Source of the DNA: Yponomeuta sedellus | Taxonomy: Eukaryota > Arthropoda > Insecta > Lepidoptera > Yponomeutidae | Direction of reading: 5' to 3' | Length of the DNA stretch: 64,000 nucleotides | Assembly: GCA_934045075.1 (NCBI GenBank) | Contig: OW203726.1 | Span: 18,105,988 to 18,169,987, forward strand | Shown here: positions 8,771 to 18,162 of the stretch, one piece after another | How the letters are laid out: every line of letters begins with the position of its first letter | How positions within the stretch are numbered: the stretch's first letter is position 1 | Position numbers and translations under genes: made by a program | Notes under the pieces: model-generated | The model's database searches: none | The model's input: the letters and a program-made list of their open reading frames with translations, nothing else | Told to the model about the DNA's origin: nothing

Positions 8771-8852
8771 TATCCTACACACATTACGTGATATGAGTTG
8801 ATTCACTGAATTTGTACAATGTCGTCCTCTTTAGTTCCAATTACAAGCAGCC

Positions 8853-8911
8853 GCATTCCAGTGTTTTCTATCCCAGAAAGATTATCTCTGGGATGGAAAA
8901 TATTGGAATAA
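8853..8911. repeat. Imperfect inverted repeat
   Basis: The arm ATTCCAGTGTTTTCTATCCC..AGA and its near-complement flank a short loop (AAGATTATC), with about 20 of 23 pairs matching. Probably a degenerate foldback element. Confidence 0.7.
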
Positions 8912-9182
8912 TTTAGGTCATTTATGTCAATGAACGATGCCTTCTTTTCTATATAAAGGGATCATTAATAAATTTTAATTAAAAAAGTACGTAAAATACA
9001 AAAAAATAATATGTTAACTACATTAAGATAATTTTGTTATGTAAATTCTAATGTTATTCTGATTGTCAGCGAAAACCTGTTATTGGCTTTAAATCTAATT
9101 CATCTTATTCTATGTAAAAATGCCTAGTGTATAAGCTGTTGGTTTTCCAATAAACAATAAAACAAAAGAAAACAAAACAAGA

Positions 9183-9267
9183 TGGCTTATGTAGCCTTTC
9201 TTCGAGGCGAAATTCCGTGCACACTGAGGGCACGTGAGAATGCCGTTCTCATAGTTGTACGTTATGG
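9183..9267 (-). pseudogene. LINE L3 zinc-finger fragment
   Basis: The minus strand encodes [20 protein letters not shown] then KGYISHL, the C2H2-like end of L3 (compare 17230-17330). It is joined directly to an S3 SINE through a (GCA)n run at 9268-9283. Confidence 0.8.
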
Positions 9268-9452
9268 CAGCAGCAGCAGCAGCGCCCCCTGCAGTACAAT
9301 TCCACCAAACTGCGATCCCCAACCCGCATGCCCAGCGTGGGGATTATGGGCATTACACCCCAATGATGGCTCAACATTGCGCTATGGCGCTCATTAGGGG
9401 AGGGCTATGTCCAGCAGTTGACTAATATAGCCTGAAGAAGAAGAAGAAGATA
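9268..9452 (+). mobile_element. S3 SINE, 5'-truncated
   Basis: It begins at GCAGCAGCGCCCCCTGCAGT and runs to CCAGCAGTTGACTAATATAG, CCTGAAGAAGAAGAAGAAGA. The frame is the usual S3 3' two thirds. Confidence 0.9.
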
Positions 9453-9829
9453 CCCTATGCTATGGTAATCAGGCAAGGACATCACAAACATGGCGACAGA
9501 CTGAGGCCATGTGCACCAATGTACGACGGACCCCAGTGGATATCAAACCCACGAACTCCGTCATGGTATTCGGTTGTATACATGATTAAAATATAATTAT
9601 CTACAGTCACATTGATGAGTGGTATTACTGCAATCCACGTAAAATCAATTTAAATTATCACCGTAACATTAATAGAATAGTTTGCAGTAAGTTTACTTTA
9701 GAACCAATAAACTTTGCCCGATAGATAACTTGAATACACACGGAATGAGATAGCGATATATTAGTAAGAGGTTTTTTTTAATTATAAGGACCAAACTAAA
9801 GTAAAAATACCCAATCCCAAACCAATTTA
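9453..9829. other. No gene recognised
   Basis: No matching repeat or supported frame was seen. Confidence 0.5.
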
Positions 9830-10020
9830 GAATCCCGGCATGGCATTTTTAGCCTCTAAATAGGTTTTTTAAAACTGTCCTTAGCACGGGTTCTCCTTCT
9901 TCTTCTTCAGGCTATATTAGTCCACTGCTGGACATAGCCCTCCCCTAATGAGCGCTAGGCGCAAGGTTGTGCCATCATTGGGGGGTAATGCCCACGGGTT
10001 AGTGCATTAAAAATAATATA
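9830..10020 (+). mobile_element. Family A retroposon, copy 4, with an S3 fragment inserted
   Basis: The family A 3' part (GAATCCCGGCATGG, TTTTTAGCCTCTAAATAGG) is cut at TTAGCACGGGT (9893) by a reversed S3 3' end (9894-9987) and resumes at CGGGTTAGTGCATTAAAAAT. CACGGGT is repeated at both junctions. Confidence 0.85.
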
Positions 10021-10025
10021 AAAAA

Positions 10026-10367
10026 ACTCAAGCTTGCAGCGACTAATGTTGGTGAAGCAAAAGAGATCGGTCAGGAATAGTCAGAATCGTGGCAAGTGAC
10101 TCTGATCTCTGTCTACCGCTCCGGAATACAGGCGTTTTAGGTATTTTATATTATACCTACGATATATCAAAAGTGTGTTAAGTGTGAACTTATAAATTCC
10201 AAGAAACAATTGCCATGGCGATACAAACTCCAAACTTAGAAGCCCAACATAACAATGTGTGACATGTTTACGCGCCGTTCCCGGGAGAAAACACTTTTGG
10301 AAATGTAGCTGTATAAAATTTTCTTTCCACGAAGTTCCAGGAAACGCCTTCGGTACCGACATTGGAC
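10026..10367. other. No gene recognised
   Basis: Open frames here on both strands overlap each other and show no domain. Confidence 0.45.
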
Positions 10368-10369
10368 AT

Positions 10370-10817
10370 TTACCTATACCCCTTTGCTGCTGGGGCACGG
10401 GTCTCTTCCTGCATCGCAGGAAGGTTAGGCCATACTCCACCACGAGGGCCAAGTCTGGGTTGGTGAAGGATTGTAAGGCAGTGGCGGGCCTTACTGTCAG
10501 AAGTTATCAAGCCGTCCAAAAGGCCTCTGAGATGGCTTAACTACTGCCATAACAAGACAGCCGGCACCAACGGCTTAACGTGCCTTGCAAAGCATGCAAA
10601 GGGTCGGAAAAAATGCCACCAGCGGTAGTCACGGGACGGTCACCCATCTTGCACCTGACCGCGCCTGTTGTTGCTTAACTCAAGTGTTTAGAAAGAAAAA
10701 AAAATAAAAAAAGAAAGACATTTATTATACCAACAAGACACATCACAGAAACGAAAAAAAACCAGACAATTAACACAACCTGATTCCAATAACTCGATTC
10801 GACTAGGCCACTAGCGC
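10370..10817 (-). mobile_element. 5S-derived SINE, copy 1 (interrupted)
   Basis: Sense strand is minus. From the right: CGAATCGAGTTATTGGAATC, then an A-rich insert (10687-10779), then TTAAGCAACAACAGGCGCGG, GATGGGTGACCGTCCC and onward to the 3' end CCCCAGCAGCAAAGG. The insert ends the homology at CAAGTG and resumes at TGATTCC. It is like the 3' end of a small retroposon. Confidence 0.8.
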
Positions 10818-11383
10818 AAGTAATAATCGTGAGTAGCCAATTTTAATATATAACGAGTAATATATAACCAGGAAGTGATTTACTGATAAGGTTTGAACCG
10901 AATTTTTTTATTTTTTTGAACACAAATTCCACGTTGTGGATCGCAGCATACGAACAAGAGCCCAATATCAGCAAGATTTAAAGCGGCGAGAAACTTCGTT
11001 AGTGAGTCTTAATTTGTGGTAAAACTTTTGCTAAACAGTTTATGTTCAACGATGTAAGCGTACCAGCCTACACTTTCTTTCTATGACTCTGGTGAGCCTT
11101 GGTTAGGTATTATTTGACTCTGTAGGAAGGTCACCAGACAGGTGATGTATAACACGGACTGCTTTTAAAAATTAAGAAAGTGCACTGTAATGAAGTGTCC
11201 TTCTAGAGATATAACTTTAGTGGCGATACAAAGTAACGACCTTGAACCGATTTTTTACACTGGCCGAATTATTTAGCATTATTTAGCACACCATTAGCCG
11301 AATAAGTAGAAGAAGCGTATATGTATGGCTTACATACATAAACGTGGGCCACAAAAAACTCAAACATTTTAGGAAGGTACAAA
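10818..11383. other. No gene recognised
   Basis: AT-rich. I see no repeat shared with the rest of the window. Confidence 0.5.
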
Positions 11384-11645
11384 GTTTTAAAAACCTATTT
11401 AAAGGCAAAAAATTCCACCCATGCCGGGATTCGAACCCGCGGCCTCTGGCTATCCATGCCAGCGCTCTTCCAACTGAGCTAATGGACGACACACCGGCAT
11501 CAGTGAAATTTCGAACCTCTTTACAATATTCTCTGTATTATTTCCAGGCAGCGACATCTGTCTGAAGTAATTTGCGCTGGCACGGTTAGCCAGAGGTCGC
11601 AGGTTCGGGTCCCGGCATGGGTAGAATTTTTAGCCAAGGTTTTAA
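11384..11645. mobile_element. Family A retroposon, copy 5 (snap-back)
   Basis: The left part is reversed, from TTTTAAAAACCTATTTAAAGG through the tRNA block and GGCAGCGACATCTGTCTGAA. It then switches at ~11572 to the forward strand (GCTGGCACGGTTAGCCAGAG ... ATTTTTAGCC). The left terminus is the same TTTTAAAAACC seen in other inverted copies. An imperfect CACAAAG/TACAAAG may be the target duplication. Confidence 0.8.
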
Positions 11646-12128
11646 TTTTTTTTATTGCACAAAGTAAAATAGTGTTCCAGTAGGCGGACTTAATACTATT
11701 TAGTATTATTAGATTTTTTGTGACACTTTTTTACGAAGGACTTCGAAAGTATTGGTTTGACGTTTGAGTCTTTTTTCACAGCGCTTTTAATTTCTCTTCA
11801 ACGTTGAACACGAAATTGTATAGACCTTAAATGCGTTGAATATAAATCAGAAGCTAATTCGACACAAACAGTACCAAAACAGTACCTTTGTCTAGCTGTC
11901 TAAATAAACCCACTTGACGCAGGTGGAACAGCACTTTGAAGCGTTGCTTCGAGAGAGGGGACGTCTGAAAGATTAATGAGATGGGCATGAGCAGACCTCT
12001 GGACCTCGAGAGAATAAAGACAAAATATAGCACTCTTAGCAAGCGGTAAAAGGACTCATTTTATTGTAACATTTATGTAGTTTTCACCCAACTGCGGACA
12101 GCCCAAGAGGAGGGTAATGCGTTTGGCT
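11646..12128. other. LINE 3'-UTR trace, otherwise unassigned
   Basis: TTTATTGCACAAAGTAAAAT and GGCGGACTTAATACTATTTA (11650-11705) resemble a reversed LINE 3' end also present near 54780-54840. The remainder is not recognised. Confidence 0.45.
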
Positions 12129-12434
12129 TGTATGTATGTATGTATGTATGTATGTATGTATGTATGTATGTATGTATGTATGTATGTATGTATGTATGTA
12201 TGTATGTATGTATGTATGTATGTATGTATGTATGTATGTATGTATGTATGTATGTATGTATGTATGTATGTATGTATGTATGTATGTATGTATGTATGTA
12301 TGTATGTATGTATGTATGTATGTATGTATGTATGTATGTATGTATGTATGTATGTATGTATGTATGTATGTATGTATGTATGTATGTATGTATGTATGTA
12401 TGTATGTATGTATGTATGTATGTATGTATGTATG

Positions 12435-12465
<31 letters not shown>

Positions 12466-12484
12466 GGGTGTATGTATGTATGTA
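12129..12484. repeat. TATG tetranucleotide microsatellite
   Basis: About 355 bp of nearly perfect TATG repeats, interrupted once at 12464-12470 (AGGGTG). All the long open frames here (YVCM or HTYI repeats) are products of the repeat. Several LINE tails in this window end in TATGTATG, so it may have expanded from such a tail. Confidence 0.98.
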
Positions 12485-13072
12485 CATTTTTCACAGTATA
12501 ACATTTTTCCAATGTAACCAGTCTAACTTGTTAATCATATAGTTATGTTCAGTTATCAGCCCGTGCTCTTAATAAACGAGTCGGGGCTTGCTATATGACA
12601 TGTATCGATACAACGTGTGCTCATTAAAACGCTGGCTTCAAAGACGACTCGTGCGACGACTTTCACGAGTTCTTGAGCAACACGGCAGTCGTAGTTTGCT
12701 GATGACCTAGCGAGGGAGTGACGAGGAGGTGGCATTGGTGTAAACGAGGGCTCCGATTCTGTTTTATTTACATTATAGCATTTATTTCTGTGCATTATAG
12801 CACAATCGCAGTAACACGGCCAGGCCGTAGAGTCTAATACTTACATAGTTTTTCCATAGAATGGCATAAGCACGACAATGGTTGTTATTTGCCTCAATTT
12901 GGTAGTCTACAAACTAATAGCAGTACAATGTCAATCCAAGGGTATAAGCCGCGCAAATTAAATAGGCATTTCTCGCGAAGAAGATCGATTCGCGAGAGGC
13001 GTCGTGTTAAGTAGCACGGGTTATACCATTGCAATGCGATTGGTTACTAGACTGTCGATAGTGTCGTTCGTT
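12485..13072. other. No gene recognised
   Basis: Includes a moderately GC-rich stretch (12570-12730) with short frames on both strands but no motif I can name. Confidence 0.45.
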
Positions 13073-13225
13073 CCCAGTAGTTCAACTGGTCAGTTCTACT
13101 ATCGGACTAGTGGGATTTTTTTTCTCAGTAGTTCTACTTTTTCACGAACTAGTAAGACATCTGTAGAAAATCAGGGTTCCCAGTAGTTCAACTACAGTTC
13201 TACTGTCGGACTATTGGGAATCCTT
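13073..13225. repeat. Duplicated ~48-bp segment, period ~106 bp
   Basis: CCCAGTAGTTCAACT ... CAGTTCTACTATCGGACTA at 13073-13120 returns at 13179-13225 with few changes. A third, weaker echo (TTAGTTCTACTCTCATC) follows. Minisatellite-like. Confidence 0.75.
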
Positions 13226-13320
13226 TTTTCTTATTAGTTCTACTCTCATCCGAAACTAAATAAGATTATTTATTTCGATTTCAAGTAAGATTATTTAATA
13301 CCAATACATTTGATAAATTA

Positions 13321-13362
13321 ATATGTATGATCTGAAACCTAGAGGTTTCAGATCATACATAT
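13321..13362. repeat. Perfect 20-bp inverted repeat
   Basis: The arms ATATGTATGATCTGAAACCT and its exact complement are separated by two bases. Function unknown. Confidence 0.95.
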
Positions 13363-13470
13363 TTTACAACCTGGAAGACAAGTTAAAAATATCTTTCACT
13401 AGACATATATCCACAAAAAATACTGTTATAGCCAAAGTCCTGTAGAGTGCTCGTTTCTTGGAGTTTTACC

Positions 13471-13530
13471 ATAATTTGTTCTAAAATCACTATAACCATG
13501 ATTGGTTATAGTGATTTGAGAACAAATTAT
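13471..13530. repeat. 28-bp inverted repeat
   Basis: Arms 13471-13498 and 13503-13530 pair at 27 of 28 positions around TGAT. They lie 110 bp from the palindrome at 13321. Confidence 0.95.
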
Positions 13531-13794
13531 TAGACTTAAACAAACCACTTTTCAAGCCACGTTACTTTTATTTCTGCAGAAATAGTCTATAATCGAACTG
13601 TAGCAAAACTTATTTTACCTATGAACTCGTGAGTTTTATTTCTCAGTTGAGTTGGGAAATAAATGTATTAAGCATCTCGATATCACATATTTAATGATAA
13701 ATAAAATATTTATGAGGTTTGAGATTTGGTAGTGAAATAAAACCTAGAATATTCGGTTATCTCAAGAAGGTGGATAAATGCGGCTAGATGAGGG

Positions 13795-13915
13795 TGGCAG
13801 CGGAGAAAAAGAAAGAAATGTACTTTGTGGGTAGCGGCTGGATGAGGTTGAGTGAGGACAGACAAAATCATGCTGTATTGGCGACTCTTGGATGAGGATA
13901 TCTAAGAAGTAGACA
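13795..13915 (+). pseudogene. LINE ORF2 C-terminal fragment
   Basis: The plus strand reads FVGSGWMRLSEDRQNHAVLA, TLG, stop, GYLRS, which matches in spacing the end of RTE-like proteins (compare GGGWVRIAEDRVMWLALGEA at 63690-63740). One stop interrupts it. Confidence 0.65.
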
Positions 13916-14029
13916 CGTAATTATGTGTTACATTGGGCAAAAGCGGGCTGTAGAATTGATGTGATATTTTTATACCGAATTCGCAGAATAGAAAACTGTT
14001 ATAAAGTTAAAACAAAGCGTTCTGAAGCA

Positions 14030-14255
14030 ACCCAATTCTTCCCGCGGGTGTCGTAAAAGGCGACTAAAGGACACAAACCGGGGGGTGGGCAGCAGCGCCA
14101 CCTGCAGTACAATTCCACCGAACTGTTATCCCCAGCCCGCATGCCCAGCGTAGGGATTATGGGCATTACCCCTTATGATAGCACAATGTGGCGCTCTTTA
14201 GGGGAGGGCTATGTCCAGCAGTGGACTAGTATAGCCTGACGACGACGACGACGTT
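14030..14255 (+). mobile_element. S3 SINE
   Basis: It starts CCCAATTCTTCCCGCGGGTG, passes TCGTAAAAGGCGACTAAAGG and TGCAGTACAATTCCACCGAA, and ends CCAGCAGTGGACTAGTATAG then GACGACGACGACG (a changed tail). Confidence 0.9.
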
Positions 14256-14405
14256 CTGAAGCAACAGCGTTAGCGCTTTTCACCTGAAACTGTGAATTTC
14301 ATGCACTGGCGAAGTCACTACTCACTAGGCGGTGGTACAGTCGCCGTTGTTTCTCCTCTGTACGAATTACATTTTCTATCCGAATGCGTGCTGCGAGACC
14401 GAAGG

Positions 14406-14803
14406 AAGGTTTACATGTTTAAAAACCTATTTAGAGGGTAAAAATTCCACCCATGCCGGGATTCGAACACGCGACCTCTGGCTATCCGCGCCAGCGCTCT
14501 TTCCAACTGAGCTAATGGGCGACTCACTGGCATCAGAGAAATTTCGAACCTCTTTACAATATTCTCTGTATTACGTACAGGCAGCGACATCTGGCTGAAG
14601 TTGCATCACTTGCAGCCCCGAGTACCTACTTTGCAGTTAAGTTTTCACACCGCCCATTAGCTCAGTTGGAAAGAGCGCTGGCACAGATAGCCAGAGGTCG
14701 CGGGTTTGAATCCCGGCATGGGTGGAATGTTTAGCCTCTAAATAGGTTTTTAAAATTATCCTTAGCACGGGTTAGTGCATTAAAAATAATATAAGGTTTA
14801 CAT
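14406..14803 (+). mobile_element. Family A retroposon, copy 6 (snap-back)
   Basis: The inverted left part (GTTTAAAAACCTATTTAGAG to TTTTCACAC) is followed by a forward part (CGCCCATTAGCTCAGTTGGA to TTAGTGCATTAAAAATAATA). The duplication AAGGTTTACAT lies at 14406-14416 and 14793-14803. A 3-base difference in the B box (GGGTTTGAATCCC) is the main change. Confidence 0.9.
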
Positions 14804-15016
14804 TATTACACTATTTTTATTTTTAATGCACTAACCCGTGCTAAGGAACAAATTTAAAAACCTATATAGAGGCTAAAATTTTCACCCATGCCGGGATTCG
14901 AACCCGCAACCTCTGGCTATAGAGCGCTGGTACGGATAGCCAGAGGTTGCGGGTTCGAATCCCGGCATGGGTGAAATTTTTAGCCTCTAAATAGGTTTTT
15001 AAAAAAGGTTTACATT
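14793..15016 (-). mobile_element. Family A retroposon, copy 7 (snap-back), at the same target as copy 6
   Basis: The element at 14805-15004 has the 3' end on the left and runs through the reversed tRNA block. It switches strand at ~14918 and copies the same block forward to AAATAGGTTTTTAAAA. Its flanks AAGGTTTACATT (14793-14804 and 15005-15016) equal the flanks of copy 6, so the target sequence now occurs three times. Confidence 0.9.
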
Positions 15017-15479
15017 GCTCTGTCTAGGGTCAATACTGAAGGGAAGAGTGGGTGCTCTTTCACTATTTAGCACTGCAGCGGTATATTCGACTAAGACATT
15101 CTTGAAAGAGCGTTAAAGTCGGTTTATAATAAAAATCCTCTCATAAACCGGCTTTAACTCTGCAATAAATGTGTTTCCATCCACAGGGGATCCACATTTT
15201 ATGAATACTACTATTATAAGTTATATTAGAAAACGAAACGGGGAAACATCATGTTTAAATAATAAACCCATAAAAAATCATTGCCTATATTTGTTTCGCA
15301 ATGATTTTTTTTTTGCGTATGGTATACAGCGGGCTAAAATACGAAAGGTAGGCCGGTCTCATTCTTGTCGGCTTCGTGAATCTTCCGAATGCCTCCTCTT
15401 ATGGACCATAGCGGACAATGATCAGTAATGTGGCACATAGTCTGCACCTCTCCCGATCCACCGCTGTGGTCTGTACGGA

Positions 15480-15885
15480 ACCTCCACCATTCGATCGATC
15501 GATCGATCGATATCAACCCTTGTATGTCCCCACTGTTGGGACACGGGTCTCTTCCTGCATCGCAGGAAGGTTAGGCCATACTCCACCACGGGGGCCAAGT
15601 ACGGGTTGGCGGAGGGTTGTAAGACAGTAGCGGGTCTTACCGTCAGAAGTTATCACGCCGCCCATGAGGCCTCTGACATGGCTTAACGACTGCCATTACA
15701 TGACAGCCGGCACCAACGGCTTAGCGGGCCTTGCGAAGTACGGAAGCGCTCGGAAAAATGCCACTAGCGGTAATCACAGGACGGTCACCCATCCTGTACC
15801 TTACCGCGCCTGTTGTTGCTTAACTCAAGTGATTGTTTCCAATCACTCGGTTCGACTAGGCCACTAGCGCTTCACCTCCACCATT
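15480..15885 (-). mobile_element. 5S-derived SINE, copy 2, full length
   Basis: The body at 15492-15873 is flanked by ACCTCCACCATT (15480-15491 and 15874-15885). Sense is minus: TTAAGCAACAACAGGCGCGG, 5S-like GATGGGTGACCGTCC, a central GC-rich body, then GGGTTGATATCGATCGATCG, so the 3' tail is a (CGAT)n microsatellite. Confidence 0.92.
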
Positions 15886-16596
15886 GCAATTGCGTAATTA
15901 AAGTCTGGCACAAACACCTTTGTGCTCGGTTGTACATATGCAGGAAGCAAAAAGGAAATTCCCAGAAAAGAGAAATGTTAGGAGTGGGCCTGAAGTGCGT
16001 TGCAAAACGTGAAAACCTGAATGAAAATGTACTACGAAAAAAGAATGTTGTGCTTACTTCGTTTGCAGCAAACGTGGTGGGTCTATTTTATTTCATTGTG
16101 TAAGTTTTTACTTATCATCTACCAGATCAATGTTTCTCAGGTGTAAACAATCAATTAATATGTTGTATCAGGGCGCAGAATACATGGTGAATCTATTTTA
16201 CCAAAGTAATGCATCTCGTATGTCAACAAATAATTAAAACGATTACAGCCAATAAAGACCAAATAAGGAGGGCTAATGATTATTTCTTCACCGAAAAGTC
16301 ATCAGTGAGTCTAGTTAAAAGTATATTTTTTTTAGGTCAGTACAAACAATTTCAAGCTTAACGGAGACAAGACAAATTAATTGTACAACAGATTTTTTTG
16401 CTGCAACTTATTTAGTCGAAGAGTAATTCTAGTTTCGTGGCTCTACTTGGGAATTCCTAAACCTAAAAGATTGTTTCGTATATTTTTGAACGACCAATTC
16501 AACGATATAGCACACTATGGGATAAACGAAAAACCAACTCATGCCTAATTTACGTGTAAGGGAGGTACCATATAACTACCATTTTGTTGGCATGAT
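15886..16596. other. No gene recognised
   Basis: An open frame at 15813-16103 starts inside the SINE and carries no domain. The rest is AT-rich and unique within the window. Confidence 0.5.
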
Positions 16597-17015
16597 TAAT
16601 ATGTATGTTCTACCCACTGAGCTACCACCGCTATAGACTGGCAAGCGAGAGCCCCAGGTTCGATCCCGAGTGCGGGCATGTACCAATGACTTTGTTTAAT
16701 TTCAAAGTTATGTACATTTGCGAATTTGTAGTCGCAATACCACTCGCTAACGGTGAAGGAAAAAATCGTGAGGAGACCCGCGGCTTGGTTGGCTCCGCAC
16801 GTATTGACTAGTCTTTCCTGTGGGCTAGGCCGACTAAGCTGTCAGGGTGGTATAGATGCTGGGCAAGCCTACACCATCTATAAAACCATGTCCCAGGCAC
16901 TACAGCGTCGGAGTGGTCCCTTCACCCATCTAGTGTGAGTGAAGATACCACTGGACGCTGTATAAATCATCTCATTATGTAGATGCAAAAAGGCCATCAT
17001 ATATAATATGTATGT
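16597..17015 (+). mobile_element. SINE S1, full length
   Basis: The element at 16609-17003 is flanked by TAATATGTATGT (16597-16608 and 17004-17015). It has a tRNA-like head with CCAGGTTCGATCCCGAGTGC (B box), then GACTTTGTTTAATTTCAAAG, GTGAGGAGACCCGCGGCTTG, GTCTTTCCTGTGGGCTAGGC, CTACAGCGTCGGAGTGGTCC and the 3' end GATGCAAAAAGGCC. Copies 55945-56312 and 60634-60957 share the body. The LINE partner is unknown. Confidence 0.9.
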
Positions 17016-17074
17016 ACGGAGGCATAAGTTGGAAGCGATCCAGAGTGCGAATGTGGCGGCGGTATACACACCAC

Positions 17075-17395
17075 GTCTCAGAGGAGTATAAAAGGTTTGG
17101 CAGCACAGCGGCCAGAATGGCGCAGGATCGTGAACAGCCAAGTACGTGAGTTCGAGGTTCAGCGTAAAGATGACCTTGATACCAACGCGACCAGTGAAAG
17201 GCTCGCCCACCTGCTGCCATAAAATTTAACTATGAGAACGGCATTCTCACGTGCCCTCAGTGTGCACGGAGTTTCGCCGCGAAGATAGGCTACATAAGCC
17301 ATCTTCGAGCGCACCAGCGCCATATATCTGATTAGGGGTCAAAGTAGTCGCCATGGCCGAAATCGGTCGGAGCAATCATCATCATCATCATCAAT
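17075..17395 (+). pseudogene. LINE L3 ORF2 C-terminus with C2H2-type finger (frameshifted)
   Basis: [37 protein letters not shown] reads into a stop at 17222. One frame over, [36 protein letters not shown] continues to a stop and then a (TCA)n tail after GGTCGGAGCAA. The C-x2-C ... H-x3-H arrangement at the C-terminus is known from several arthropod LINE proteins. A single-base frameshift makes this copy dead. Fragments of the same family lie at 8398-8480 and 9183-9267. Confidence 0.85.
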
Positions 17396-17576
17396 ATGTA
17401 TGTCTATATCAAATTTGAGCGTTCTAGTACTCTTTGAGACAGACAGAAAAACAGATGGTCAGACATGGCGAATCTTTAATATTTTCAATATTTTTATTTT
17501 GGGACAAGTCTATAGTGTTAGTAATTACAGATTACTATTTAAATGATTCGCGATGCTTATACATAGTTATATATTC

Positions 17577-17830
17577 TTCTTCTTTTTCGGGCTATATTAT
17601 GTAGTCCACTGCTGGACATAACCCTCTCCTAATGAGCGCCATAGCGCCCTGTCTTCAGCTTGCCGCATCCAGCATCTGCCTGCAGTTTTTCGCAGATCGT
17701 CATCCCACCTGGTCGGAGGGCGTCCTACACTACTCCACTCAAGAACACGTTTACTTCAACGGTTGTCGGTTCTCCGCGAGATATGGCCAGCCCGCTGCCA
17801 CTTCAGCGCGCTAATTCTCTGAGCTATATC
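17577..17830 (-). pseudogene. LINE L4 C-terminus, (GAA)n tail
   Basis: The minus strand reads ISALKWQRAGHISRRTDNR, stop, SKRVLEWS, a deletion, then SVGRPPTRWDDDLRKTAGRC, RALWRSLGEGYVQQWT and a tail of GAAAAAGAAGAAG. The paralogue at 41008-41240 has the fuller middle. The last ~80 bp are the same as the S3 SINE end. Confidence 0.85.
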
Positions 17831-17944
17831 GATAACTTTGGTTCAATTATATATTAGACGGATCTAATCGCGATTACGTTTTATTGCCTTAAGGTAAGGT
17901 TTACCCAAATAAATAATCGCGATTAGACCCGTATATGCTTAAAG

Positions 17945-18092
17945 TAAGGCCCGCCACTCTTATAATCCTCCACCAACCCGGATTTGGTCCCCCTGCTGGT
18001 GTATTGCCTAACCTTCCTGCGATGCAGGATGAGACCTTGTAAGACCCACTGCCGTGCCCCAGCAGTGAGGACCTCCAAGAGTTGATATGAAC
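17945..18092 (+). mobile_element. 5S-derived SINE, 3' half
   Basis: It starts AAGGCCCGCCACTCTTATAA and passes CCACCAACCCGGATTTGG and ACCTTCCTGCGATGCAGG to CCGTGCCCCAGCAGTGAGG and GTTGATATG. The 5S-like head is missing, which is what 5' truncation gives. Confidence 0.85.
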
Positions 18093-18162
18093 AACAACTG
18101 GAGACAACAAGGAATATAAATAATAAAAACAGATAGATGCGTTAAGTTCGAGAGTAAGAAAG

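Noticed and set aside
12056..12542. Six overlapping open frames of 109-143 codons (YVCM and HTYI repeats)
   Set aside because: They are read-throughs of the TATG microsatellite in every frame, not genes.
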